Of a stretch of 64,000 bases of DNA, positions 12,360-26,601 are shown in pieces. The notes under the pieces are model-generated. The model made no database searches and had not been told where the DNA came from. It was given only the letters and a program-made list of their open reading frames with translations. A program made the position numbers and the translations under genes. Numbering within the stretch: position 1 is the first letter of the stretch; each line of letters begins with the position of its first letter. The stretch comes from Circinella umbellata (taxonomy: Eukaryota > Mucoromycota > Mucoromycetes > Mucorales > Lichtheimiaceae), in assembly GCA_025093555.1 (NCBI GenBank), contig JAIWNF010000014.1:1-64000 (forward strand). The letters are read 5' to 3'.

Positions 12360-13246
12360 ATGGACACATTACCAAGTGAAATTTTACAAATCATTTTATA
12401 CTATCTCGACAAAGATCAATCTTCATTTGCTGAAGTTAATATAACTTCCAAAGCTTTCTATTATGCTTCTTTACCTCATTTATACCAAGCACCGAGTTTT
12501 AGTACGATCCAACGATTTCGAACCTTTGTACAAAATTTAAATAAAAAAGCAGCTAAATGCGTTCGAATTATCGATTTAAGTCTCACAGCTCATCGATGGG
12601 ATGCAGCAATGGATACACATATTTTATTATTAAGTCAAAAAGCAAAAAATATCGAACACTTGAATTTATGTTTATGTCATATGTAAGTATCATTATTATT
12701 ATCAGTTGTTGTTGTTATGATGCAGATAATCTTTATATGTGTATAAACTAAGCACTTATTGTTCTATATTATATACATAGCGCTCCAGGTATACTTTACT
12801 CTTGTGCAACAGAATTTAAACAATTACGTTATTTGTCAATCAATGGCAATCGACACGTGGGTGATACGACCATGTCCATTCTTATACCACTACTTAAAGA
12901 TATACGTGAACTGGATATTGGAGCAACAGCTATACGTGATAGATCCATGGTATTGATTGGAAAATATTGTCAAAAGTTGGAATCATTGGATGTTTCAGAT
13001 TGTCACCGAATTACGGAAGTGGGCGTTCGTTGCGTAACTACACAGCTACCTCATCTTAGTTACCTAAGAATTGAGAATTGTTATAATGTTGTATCCATGG
13101 AAGGCGAATTTGATGGTATCACTGTAGAAGAAGAAGGAGACTGGGAAGATGAAGAGGAAGAAGAAGAAGAAGAAGGAGAAAGAGAAGCTCGTATAGATCA
13201 AAACGATAGTAATAATCAACTACAATCTTCTTTGTATTATTTATAA
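12360..13246 (+). CDS. F-box protein with leucine-rich repeats
   Basis: Probable substrate receptor of an SCF ubiquitin ligase. Two exons, 12360-12682 and 12781-13246, give 262 aa. The N-terminal F-box reads LPSEILQIILYYLDKDQ followed by FYYASLPHLYQAPSF. LRR-type repeats then follow: LRYLSINGNRHVGD, IRELDIGATAIRDRSM, LESLDVSDCHRITEVGVRC and LSYLRIENCYNVVS. They are of the AMN1/cysteine-containing type found in Skp2-Grr1-like proteins. The C-terminus is an acidic Glu-rich tail (about residues 220-245). The intron begins GTAAGT and ends ATACATAG. The start is the first ATG before the F-box. The target is unknown. Confidence 0.88.
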
Positions 13247-13386
13247 TTTTTGTACATAATATTTGTAACCATTGTATATTTCAAAATAATATATATATGT
13301 ATATACCCTTAAAATATAAGAAAGGAAAAATAGACAGCAAACTTTAAAAAACACGTTTGACGCGTTTGGTTGCCATGGTCAATGAA

Positions 13387-13398
13387 AAAAAAGTCGCA
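13387..13398 (+). promoter_or_regulatory. AAAAAAGTCGCA motif upstream of CTP synthase
   Basis: Same 12-mer as upstream of the F-box gene, here 123 bp before the CTP synthase start codon. Function is inferred only from recurrence. Confidence 0.2.
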
Positions 13399-13446
13399 GC
13401 ACGGAAAATCGAGAAAAAAAAAACCGCCACAGCTGACGAATTTGAA

Positions 13447-13455
13447 TATAAATAG
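13447..13455 (+). promoter_or_regulatory. TATA box of CTP synthase
   Basis: TATAAATAG lies 67 bp upstream of the ATG at 13522, a plausible position for a TATA element in a gene with a short leader. Confidence 0.45.
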
Positions 13456-13476
13456 CTTTGGTTTAGCTTTTCATAA

Positions 13477-15393
<1,917 letters not shown>

Positions 15394-15582
15394 AAGAGCC
15401 AAAAGAAAAATATTATTGTTATTATATTTTTTTTACAATTACTTTCTGATAGCAATAATAGTAGTATAATTAAATTTTTTGTTAAAAAAACTTTTATATT
15501 GTTTCTTGTGTGGATACTGATGTTAAAAATGGTGATATATATGTAATGACGAGTTAGGGTTTGTTTATAAAGTAAGGTAAGG

Positions 15583-17960
15583 TTAAGAAGAATATGATGA
15601 CGATGATGGAGGTACGGCACTAATTGCATTTTGAATATCTTGTTGGTCAATAATGACATGTTCGTTGGAAGGTAATAGTAAACTTCGTTTCAAAGCCAAA
15701 AGACCTGCTTTACGTATGACAGCTTTGAGGTCGGCACCTGTGTAACCTTCCGTGTTCCCAGCGATCCATGTCAAATCCACGTTGTCACTGACCACAGTTT
15801 TTCTTTTCAATACTTCCAAAATGCCCACGCGTTCTTGGGCAGTAGGAAACCCCACATGAATCATACGATCCAATCGTCCTAATTATAATTATGAAAATAA
15901 TAACGGAAAATATAGTAGTAAATATCCTGATCTTTTTCATTTAATGATTTATTTATTTTTACATACCAGGTCGTAAGATAGCTGGATCAATAGCATCAGG
16001 ATGATTTGTTGCACCAAGTAATAAAACGCCTTGATTTGCTTTTCCAATATGATCAATTTCAATCAAAAATTGTGAAATTAACTACATAATTATTTTTTAT
16101 TCGCTTGATTAGCATAATACAAACGTACCTAACGTTCTTTTTTTTCGATAATTTCAATTTGAATAGCAAAAACAAGAGCAAAAAAAAAAAGAGATTATAT
16201 ATCACTAATCATACCTTTTTTCCAACATCACCACTCGTTTCACGAGAACCAAAAATAGCTTCCAACTCATCCAAAAAAATTACACAAGGACTACATCTTG
16301 ATGCCACTTTAAATATATTGACAATGGCCTTTTCAGATTCACCTACCTCACCTTTAATTAAATCTGGTATGCTCACTGGTAAAAAGTTGGCAGCAGTTTC
16401 TGTAGCAATGGCTTTTGCAAGTAATGTTTTACCAGTACCAGGAGGACCATAAAGTAAAACTCCTCTTGGAGGTCTTACACCTAATCGTTTATATGCATCA
16501 CCGTGTTTATATACCCAAAGAACAGACTCTTCTAATGCTTCCTGTATATTCGGGAACAAATATATTATATATGAGTCAAGCGAGTTACAACCATGAGAAT
16601 GACGAAACATCTTATTATTATTCGTAGTCTTACTTTTGTTTCTTGCAATCCACCAATATCATTCCAAAATACAGGTTCTGGTTTTTCTGCCATTTGTATT
16701 CCACTAACACGTATCCTTTTCATGGCTTCAAGAAAGTGTGTCATATTGATTTGGTCTATATATATATCCACCACCAAACCCCCCAAAAAATAAAAGTTAA
16801 TTATATTTAATTGATGATAAATTAATTTTTCCAACTTTTACTCTTATTAAATATTTTGACACATATTATTATTACGCATACCATAATTTGCGATTTCAAG
16901 TGCAAGATGACACCATCGTGCTATATCAGCAGCAACAAATGCATGAGCCTGCCCATTAAGTATTTCCAAGTCAACATCTGGTGCCAAATCCAATGGTTGT
17001 ACAAGATAACGTAAAAGTGTCAAGCGTTCATTTGGTGTGGGTATCTGTAATGTTATTTGATCTTCAAATAAACTCCGTGCATCTACTGACATATCCGTTG
17101 GATCACGACTTGTTGCAATCTACCAAGAAAAAAGTTTGTATAAATTCAAGTAAATAAAAAGAAGAAAAAGTGTCTGTCCTTCTTTCCCCCCTCCGATTCC
17201 CTCTTCTTCTCTATTTTATTTTTTACCAGAATAATATGAGGAGTATTTTCTAAATCATCAATGATTCGATGTAATGATTGTAAAAACCCAGTATCTTGTG
17301 CTTCACCTCTTTTTGGACAGAATAAATCGATATCTTCTATAATAATGATACCACTTTTGGATTTTTCATCCATAGCTTTCCATACTACTTGTTCTAATCC
17401 TACACCTAACTTTCCTTCATACTGAGCAGCCAAGTCTCCTAAAGAAACTAGCCAGGTCTATTAATAATATCAATTAATGATATGCATTAAAAAGCTAAAT
17501 TTGCGTGATCCTACTCTATTTTTTTGATATATTGCTGTTACTGAAAAAAAAATACCTTTGTTTGGTATTCCGTTGCCAACATATTTAAAACAGTACTTTT
17601 TCCTACCATAGCAATCATTACGTGAGTTGTCATGGTTACATTGTGCACATGAATCAAAATATGCCCTGTGTACATTTATTTGTCTACATACCAACACCTG
17701 AAGCACCCGTAATTAATATAGATCGTGGTGCCCATGGATCTCGATCGGATTTGAAAGCAAGATCAAATAATTGTACAATTCTAAAACATATGTATATATG
17801 TATACATATATCCAAACATATATTTATAAGTCCATATTATATATTGCGTTGGATTACAAAAGAAAAATGAAGCCATTTGCTGAAGAGAAAAGAGTTTCAA
17901 AGGTATAGATTACCGAGATCCTTCATCACCATAACATTTTGATAAATATTCACGCGTCAT
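15583..17960 (-). CDS. tandem AAA+ ATPase of the AFG2/SPATA5-like group
   Basis: Two AAA+ modules suggest a CDC48-type unfoldase; the AFG2/SPATA5L1 group acts in release of factors from pre-60S ribosomes. Nine exons (17960-17914, 17780-17692, 17602-17556, 17457-17227, 17119-16882, 16755-16634, 16541-16215, 16081-15967, 15878-15583) give 503 aa starting [14 protein letters not shown]. Module 1 has Walker A GASGVGKST (about residue 41, split by an intron) and Walker [11 protein letters not shown]. Module 2 has GPPGTGKT (about 290), Walker [15 protein letters not shown] and the arginine-finger region LRPGRLDR. The usual N-terminal domain is absent, so the protein is shorter than AFG2 (about 780 aa). 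PEX1/PEX6 is less likely because the second Walker A is not of their type. It ends convergent with CTP synthase. Confidence 0.8.
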
Positions 17961-18070
17961 TTTATTATTATAAATAATATGCGGGAAGAAAAAAAAAGTT
18001 TTTTGCTTTATTAATTTGGTGGTGTTGTTATAGTAAAAAAAAAACAGAGAAAAGAAGTGAGGTATCAAAT

Positions 18071-18983
18071 TTAATTTCGACGATTATTATTATGTACATT
18101 TCGTTTTTGGATAGCATAATTTTGCTGTTTGCTGAATAAATCTTTCAAAGCATTGGTTACGTTTATATCATGAATGTTATTTGCAAAACTAAATTGTTGT
18201 GCTAAAACATGTGGATCATCATACATCCGTAAAGACACTGGTATTTTCTTGCCTGTTTCAAGTTCAATATTAATTGTAATCACCACAGGATTCTTCTTCC
18301 CAGAAGCACTTTGTTTTGTCGTTTGTCGAGGTTCTGGTGGCGATTGTAATGACGATGGCGATGGTGTTGGCATAATATTATCAAGAGTAGATGCTGAACG
18401 TTGATGTTCTTGATATTGTTGCGAGGGAAGAATTTGTTGAGGCTGTTGAGGCTGTTGAGGCTGAGGTGAATATACTTGTGATGGTTGTTGCTGTTGAGGC
18501 AATATAGGTTGCTGCTGCTGCTGCTGTTGTTGATGTGGTTGAGAAAGGTTGGTAGAACGATGATGTAATGGAATAGGCGATAACCCAGGTGGACGAGATT
18601 TTTCACTAATATTTGCTATAGCATTTTTGAATAAACCAGGTGGAGGTCGCATCAATGCCGGACGAACTGGAAGTGATGAATTAGAGTCAACATTCGATCC
18701 ATTACGTTGTGTTGAAGGAGGTTGTCGGGGCGCCTCTTTAGATGTTTCAGTAGCAACATTGCCCCAACTTGTCGGTACATCAGGTTTATTATTCCATCCG
18801 GTATTACTACTAGTATTATTATTACTGCTACTCCATTGTTGTTGTTTCTGCCCTTGTTCCTGTGATGTAGCATTCCAGTTTGGATTATCCCAACTATCGG
18901 GTACACTAGCTCTTTGCATTCCACTATTACTCCTTGGTGCTTGTGATGCATTATTGTCCCGACTAGTAGACGCGTTAGGACGC

Positions 18984-19020
<37 letters not shown>

Positions 19021-19793
19021 GAGCGCCCCAATTGGACCAGCCAGAAGATGCCACTTTTCCTCCTCCTCTACCCATTGTAGTCTAAAAAGTGATATCACAG
19101 TAGTATATCAATATGCTATTACATAATAATGATAACTAATTATGTAAGGTTGAAGGAGAAAACTTACATTAGTAGTACTAGTAGAATTATTACTGTAATT
19201 ATCTTTTGAATTATCTTGCTGTTCCCAAAAGGGAACATCAACCAATGAACCACTCGTCCATGCATTATTTCCAGAGGGTGGGGGTCGTCTCGTCGTAGAC
19301 AACGGTGGTTGTGCTGTGCGTTCAGGCTTACGCGACTGACTAGATACTGAACGCGGCTTTGTTAGTGGTGGTGGTCCTCCTCTCTTTGTTCTTGATTCAC
19401 CTTTCTTTTATCATAATAGTAGTCGTTTCATGTTTTTACTATTAGTCTTGTTACTATTATTTTTTTTTTCTTGAAAAAAAAGTTTGCTGTCAAAAGTGAT
19501 TTTTTTACCTTCTTTTTTGGTGGATTTGGAATTCTATGTCGTTGATTCAAGATAACTTGTTCGTCGACAGGTTTATAATTTCGACCTTTACGATGTAAGT
19601 TTCCGCCTCCAAGACCATTGGCTTGTACCTTAAATGTTGGATCAATTAGATCATTCCATGACTTGGGTCCATTGTCTTCATTTTCATTATTTTCTGCTGT
19701 TGTAGCTGTTGTGTTAGTACCAGCTTGATCACCCCATGCGGTCGCAACAATAGGTGCGTATTCTTCATCACTACTCTCCCAGTCTTCTTCCAT
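18071..19793 (-). CDS. Q/N-rich, tryptophan-motif (WG/GW) protein
   Basis: Three exons (19793-19509, 19404-19168, 19081-18071) give 510 aa. The N-terminus is acidic (MEEDWESSDEEYAPIVATAW). The middle is Ser/Asn/Gln-rich and disordered, with a pure 13-residue polyglutamine (TTG/CAA repeat at about 18983-19021) and a second Q-rich block near 18440-18540. Tryptophans recur in small polar contexts: TAWGDQ, KSWNDL, NNAWTSG, FWEQQ, SGWSNWGA, DSWDNPNW, NTGWNNK, TSWGN. A compact C-terminal segment (TINIELETGKKIPVSL to the end) is not low-complexity and looks folded. No catalytic domain is seen. WG/GW repeats in a disordered chain are typical of Argonaute-hook proteins, but other RNA-granule or transcription proteins are possible. 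Confidence 0.75.
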
Positions 19794-21641
19794 AGAACTT
19801 TCTTTTTTATATTTTTATATTTGACGGAAAAGAGGTTTAAAGAGCAAAAAAGTCAAAAAAAAAAAAAAAAAAGAAATTATAATTTCCTCCCCTCTCTCTT
19901 TATAAACTTTAAATATGGAGTTACAATTGGTGGTTTCGCTTGTAGCACCTTATTACCTCGGATTTTTCGGATTTTTCGGGTTTTGGGGATAATCAAACCA
20001 CATAGCCTCCTTTTTTTTCTCTTCTGCTTTTCCGTTCCCTTTTAAAAGGTTATATTTTATTATTGTAATTTTTCTTTCATTTTAATCAATAATGATTAAC
20101 ATTGTAGTGCTAAAAGAGGTAAAAAGTGTATGTAGCATTGTATATTACTTAATATATTTAGAAACTTGACTAGAAATGGTAATAGTTACCAGAAAAATAA
20201 AATTATGGCAATAATTTGAGCACTCACACTAGTACCATTTGATAAGCTACTACTTTACTTATATTCTGTTTATCTTTTTCTTCTTTTCCCTTCTTACATA
20301 ATAAAAATATTGTTAGGTTAAAAAGTATAGGGATGAAGAAGAGAAACATCTATAACAGTGTAATAGAAAGGAGAATATGAACGAGATATCATCTTGAAAT
20401 GTAAGCATATATATATAACGTAAAGTTCTCCTCATAAGTTTAACTATTTATTTTAGAGTGATTTATCCACAAGAATAAACCAGTTTTGCAACACTTAGAA
20501 AAAATAGAATAAGCAGCCATTGAGCAATTATAGACAATGTCTATGTTTAAATCCAATCATTTCAGTACGCACGTCAGTAAAAAGAGCCTATTTAAATAGG
20601 GTGTATCAAGTCAATAACAAGTTTATCAGTGTATTGTGGGAGAAAAGCTTAGTATATACAATGTTACTCTCTACTATGGCATTCGCAGTTGGCAACTATC
20701 AATAAAATCATGTGGTGATTCATAAACAGGTTTTCATTCTTTATTTTATATATAGCTAATCGTATTTAACTTGGTTTCGATCCTTCTTATTATTATTACT
20801 ATTGTAATAATAGAAATGCATTTCATACCACGAAAATCACGAGTGCGTATTATTTAATGACGACAATAATAATAAAAGCTACTATAACACAGCAATCTAT
20901 TACTGCTGTTTTTATATGACGTTTTATACATTTTCAGCAGCATAATAAAATATTGTACTGTATATCACATGTGAAGATAAAAAAATAGCAAAGGAGTCAG
21001 TATAAGTTATGAGATACGTAGTTGCTATGACAATAACAGTGCTTTCCTAATAAGAAATACCATTTTTTTTATTAAATTCTTGAATAATTTTATTATATTA
21101 TTACATGTAGCAGTATATCATATATTTTTAATTTAAATAACTTTAACAGTACAAAATATACTGTAATATCTATTATATGCAGCAGGATACGTAACGACAA
21201 TTATTTTGAGAAAAAAAGTCGCATTTCTTAGAAACTACCAATGTATCGGCGCACTTATCAGTAGTTACGCTGGATCCTTTATCTTTTTCAATCATTTTGT
21301 AAGGATAATAAAACAACTCGAAGAAAAAAAACTTTTAACATTAGTTTTAATACGTACGCACCATAAAGAGAATTGCTTGAAATTAGAAAAGGAAGATCTT
21401 GATACAACAGTTGTACTGTATTTGTCATTTTTTTTTATATCTTTTTTTAACCCTTTGTAATGATACATACATATTGATAAAAACTGGGTTTTATATTGTA
21501 AATTAAAATGCATTGGATGTCTTGTTATACCTATGACATCTATTAAAAAGGTGTTAATTTGAGTCTAAATTTAATAAAGATGCGATTAACTTCATTTCTT
21601 GACAGTAAATGGCATGATAAGCAGTTTTTTTCTCATACGCA

Positions 21642-21680
<39 letters not shown>

Positions 21681-21849
21681 TTAAAGCAGGTAACTTAGAA
21701 TGGTTCTTGATTTTTCCTTATACATATTACATATAAGTATAATATCCACCCAACATTTACAAAAGGTTGTACGCAATATATATATACGTAATAATCATGC
21801 AAAGTTACATTATGATAATAGTAAAATTCTACGTATATTTTATTGATAT
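19794..21849. other. intergenic, AT-rich; one microsatellite
   Basis: Holds the promoter side of the Q/N-rich gene and the 3' flank of GDE1. No gene is recognised; ORFs at 20520-20705, 21206-21460 and 21292-21513 are short and motif-free. A third copy of AAAAAAGTCGCA is at 21212-21223. A compound (TC)n(TA)n microsatellite lies at about 21643-21680. Confidence 0.5.
21643..21680. repeat. compound (TC)n(TA)n microsatellite
   Basis: Ten or so TC units pass directly into about eight TA units, downstream of the GDE1 stop codon. Confidence 0.9.
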
Positions 21850-24800
21850 TTAAGCTGTAGTTACTTGAGGTTCACCTTGCAATCCTTTACGCACCGCTCC
21901 CACAGAATCCTAAAAGTATTTATTTATATAACAAAAAATCCATTTAATTCATCATCATCCCCATTCACGTCATTATTTTGATTTGATATAATAGTGTCTG
22001 GTTACGACCAAAAAAAAAAAAAAAAAAGAACATACCACAATGACCGCATCTACACCATATTTCTTTTGTGCAACAGCATTCTCTACTTCATTATTAAGCA
22101 CACCATAAGTAAAGAGTAGCAGACCCGATTCCTTAATAATTGTCGTCATACGTGGTGCTTCCAAAATAGGTTCACTTGCTGTAACAATACCCAATAAATC
22201 CGCTTGTTTAGCAAATCGAACGGCCCCTTGAATCGAATTACAACGGACATCCGCCATAGGTAATGTTCCAGCATCCGTCAAGAAGAATACTGGATAATTA
22301 GGCTGTTTCAAATTCAAAGCAACACAGATTTCTGGATGGAATGAAGAAAAGATAATACGACGATCGTCTTCTGCATTATCATAAACCACTTTTAAAATAG
22401 TATCGACGAAAATATTGATTTCTTGAAATTGATATAATTCATCACTTTCAGCTTCATCAATCATTGGATATTTGACTTCAATATTACAACCAGCAGATTT
22501 GGGAATTTGTTTCAAAGCTTCGACTAATGTGGTAAAAGGTGCTTGAATACTCTCGGGACCATTGCCTTTCAATTTGCCCAATTTGTTGGTACGTGTCAAT
22601 TCGAGTCGATTAGTTGCGATAGCGCGACCATACATAGTAGGACTACCAATAGCACTGAGGGAGTTGGATCGATTGAGTCGCTTGCTTGGTTTAGTTGAGT
22701 CTCCTCCTCCGCCACCTCCTAAGTATGTATCAATGATGGGAGAATTATTATTGGAGCTGCTAGTGTCGATTTGTTGTACAATTGCTGAATCATGTTGTAC
22801 TTGACCAACTGTTGTATCCTCACTAACACCTTTATGATATTCTCGAATATGACCTGATGGTCGTAAGTTGAGAAATTGTTCGGATGTAATTGCATTGAGT
22901 GGAATATCAAAGCCTGTTTCAGTCACGGTCCAATCGTGATAGATTACCGGAACCAAATCCTTAGTAAGTTGAACATCTAGTTTGTCATTTAAAAATATTG
23001 TAATCAGTTGATAGTTCTTTCTTATATCGAGAAATAATGAACAAAAGAAAAATATAAATTATATTTAATCTGACGTACCAAATTCGACATATTCAGCACC
23101 TAAGGAAGCTGCAGTAATAAATGAAAGCACGGTATTTTCACCAACTTGTAAACGTGCAGCTCGTTTATTCATACCGGATCCACGGTGACCAATAATCTAA
23201 AAAAAAGTCATATTTTTTGTTTATTTAAAATGCATCTTCTAAAAAAAAATTCGGCCTCCTCTTTCCTCTTCCTTTGATTTCCACTTCTCTTTTTTCCTTT
23301 TTTTCAAATGTAAATAGTTTATACCTTTGTATCCAAAGACTTATAATACATGTATCGATCCCCGACAGTCATCTTTGGATGTGTAAATGGCGTCACCACA
23401 AAATATTCAAATCCAAGTGATCCAATACAGTCCAATGTTGTTGCTTTTACCAAAGGTACAATATGTTGTCCCCGAAGTGATGAATTACCAGCAGCATTTC
23501 CCTTGAACCCCTTGGATTTAGTATAAATAAGATCCGTATCAAATGTAGCTGTACCTCTTGCAATAATTTTATCTGATTGATGCAATCCAAATGTTTCCAA
23601 TAAATCAAATCGTAAAATAACATCTTCAGGTTTAGTAGCAAAAAGTACCAAAGGTTCTTGTTGTAATAATGATTGTTGATTATTAGGTGGTAAATCCAAG
23701 ATAGGCAACTCTCCAGTAGCATTGACAGCAGAAATGGCAATAGAAAGACGCTGTTCATCCAGTTTGGGATCATCGATTTTCAAGAATCGTTGAGAAAGTG
23801 GATTACGGACATCATTGGATCCAAGCTTGACAATAATCATACATTGATCAGTTAGATATTTGTGACCATATAAACGACCTGCTCGGTTACGAGCTTTCGT
23901 CGGAGGACTTTGGCTACCAGCACTGGAACTCTGAGTACTATTACCACCATTAATAGCTGGTCGAGGGAATTTGTAGTTTGTTAAGTCCACCTCCGGCTTT
24001 GTAATTCGTCCAATCTCAGGATGACCACGGAAAACAGCATGTTCATAAGCTTTCCATCCATCATTATCTTTACAAGTTTTATCTGCTTTTGCCTCCAAGA
24101 GTAATTCGACAATATCTTGACATCCTTCCATTGCTGTAAATAAAGTATTCATAAAATAGTATTATGATAATTGAGGGAACGTTTATAAATATTTTTTCAT
24201 ATCTTAAGATAATAATGGGATACTGAATAAAAAAAAAATATATATTATTTTTACCAGCAATAATTAAAGGAGTCCATGCATTAATTTTTTCAGAAATGTT
24301 TACGTTGGCATGACCTCGAGTAATAAGTGCTCTTACACCTTCGGTAAAATGAGTTCGAACAGCAATATGAAGTGCCGTTTCACCATCTTCATCTGCGAGA
24401 TCCACTTTGGCACCATTATCAATAAGTAAATTCAAAAGCTCCAAATTGGATTGAGCACATGCCATAGCAACAGCTGAAGGATGATGTGATAATCGAGCGA
24501 ACTCGGGAATCGAATCATTGTTATTTGTAACACCATTTCCATTTCGTTGTGAGGCAGCTAAATAAATATAAAAGTTAGTGTATTATCTTAGCCAATCAAT
24601 AATTATAAATTCATCACGCAAACACATATACAATTTTTTCATAAAATGGTTAGAAAAAAATGAGAAAGAATTGTAGTTCTTAAATATATACAGAATAATA
24701 TATTCCATTTATTTACCTGCAATAACATTATCAATATCCTTGATATGACCACATTCAATCAATACACTTAATGTTTCAGAATTGCCATGAAGAATTGACA

Positions 24801-26601
24801 AGAACAAAGGTGTATGTCCTTCCCGATCTTGCCAAGCAGGATCCGTAAAACCTTTTTGACCATAATAACCATATTGAATGGCATGATCAATAAGCATTCG
24901 AACCGTTTCTGACTGACCAAATTCACTCGCATAATGTAAAGGTCTACGCCCAGCAAAATCTTTTTGTATGGGAAGTTCGGGTAACCACTTCAATAGAGCT
25001 TCCAGTACTTTAGATGCTTTTTGTTCAGGTCGTGCTTCACCAACTAGAATACATAATTTATGTAATATATTACGTTCATTAATATCATGATGTTCCAGAG
25101 GGTTCACACCATTTTCAATTAAATATTCAATGCAGCGTAAAGAATTTCGCTGGACAGCCAATTCTAAAAGTGTATATCGAGCCTATCATGTTTAAGTGTG
25201 AGTGAGAAATTTGTTTTTCCTAATTTAGTTTAGTCTATCTTAAAAAAAATACAATATTCTGTCATTTGAAAAGAAAAGGTCCTCTTACCTGATCTGCATC
25301 TGACTTTGATTTGACAGTTGCTAATGTATTTGAAGTAATTAATAATTTTTCCAATTTTGTTGAATCATCTTGGTCAATAGCTAAAGTACATTGTTCCATC
25401 TCATCATCAGTTAATAAATGATTATGACGACGAACAGTAGATGGCATTGGTAGTTTGACAGATACAGAAGCAGGATGTTTCATTGTCGATACACGATTTA
25501 ATGACCGATCATCACCTACAGCCAAAGTAGAAATCCAATGATTTAACTTATCAATCTCCGTACGAATATGTTCATGCGAAGCAAATGGCAAGACAGCAAC
25601 CTAAAAAAATTCAATATAATATGTTATGAGAGAGTGTGAGTGAATAACGTATTATTATTGGTTTATTTGCATGAAAAGTTTCTTTTATATTCAAAAAAGC
25701 AATTCTTTCCCTCTCTCCCCCAAAAAAAGAAGGAAAATTATTCTTTTTATTTACCTTTGTTTGATAATAGATATTCTGAGTATCAAGACCAAGTCTTTTA
25801 TCCAATCTAAGAAATAATATCCAAAGAATGTCAACACGTGGGCTTGTATAATTATCAAGAACAAAAATAAAAAAAAACAACGAAGACAAAGACGAAAAAT
25901 TAAACAAAACAAACTTTTTTAAAATCTTTTTAAATCCTTTAGTATTTAATTCGGCAAACCACATAATTTTACTCATTTGTGCACGTGTTTCTTGTAAGGC
26001 ACTAACAAGTTCTTCTTGAATATCTGGTAGACTTGAAATTGTTGAAGAGTCATTACCATTCAATGTACCTTCTCCATCACTACTAAGATCATCATTGTTA
26101 TTATTAGTAGTAGTAGATGAAGATTGAGAATTAGTTGGGTAGTATTGATGATATTTTTCTGATAATATCCATAGTCGTCGATCAAGTTGTGATTGTTTAT
26201 ATGTATAAAATGTATCCACTTTTTCTAATTCTCTATCCAATTGAAAGAAGATAGCTTGTCATAAAGAATCCAAATAAAGCAAACCAAAAAGGAGGAGGAT
26301 ATACATGCGCCACAATTATCAAGTAACAGATAACAACCGGTGGATTATAATAGTTATATATAACACAAGAGAGAATAAGAAAGGTAAGGGGAGAAGAGGA
26401 ACGTGTGAGACGATTCAAACTTTTTTTTTTCTTCTTCTTGTGTCCCATTGCCCATTACATCGCATTACCAGTCGTGTCCTCTTCCAAAGGCGGGGAATTG
26501 CGTGCTGCTTCCTTGATTTCTTTCTTGAGTGATTTGTAATTCAAGTAGTTTTTAGACCACTCAGGAATCTGGTTACGAAGTAATGTTTTACCAAACTTCA
26601 T
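21850..26601 (-). CDS. GDE1: glycerophosphocholine phosphodiesterase GDE1 (SPX-ankyrin-GDPD)
   Basis: Hydrolyses glycerophosphocholine to choline and glycerol-3-phosphate in the cytosol. Ten exons (26601-26469, 26254-25915, 25806-25755, 25600-25289, 25182-24717, 24557-24255, 24133-23325, 23196-23079, 22976-22036, 21909-21850) give 1,177 aa; yeast Gde1 is 1,223. The SPX domain starts MKFGKTLLRNQIPEWSKNYL and contains FFQLDRELEKVDTFY. Ankyrin repeats occupy the middle (GRRPLHYASEFGQSETVRML, GHTPLFLSILHGNSETL, GETALHIAVRTH, NAWTPLIIA). The C-terminal GDPD domain has IIGHRGSGMN, GENTVLSF, EFDVQLTKD, VIYHDWTV and NIEVKYPM. SPX domains sense inositol pyrophosphates, so activity or stability probably follows phosphate status. 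The exon ending at 23079 splits the HRG and HD catalytic blocks. Confidence 0.95.

Noticed and set aside
15583..17960. PEX1 or PEX6 peroxisomal ATPase
   Set aside because: The second Walker A (GPPGTGKT) and following motifs are of the CDC48/AFG2 type, and the first module keeps both Walker motifs; PEX1/PEX6 are also much longer.
18652..19098. Long poly-Asn and poly-Cys ORFs in other frames of the Q/N-rich gene
   Set aside because: They are shadows of the CAA/TTG repeat of the real reading frame, whose three exons have consistent phases.
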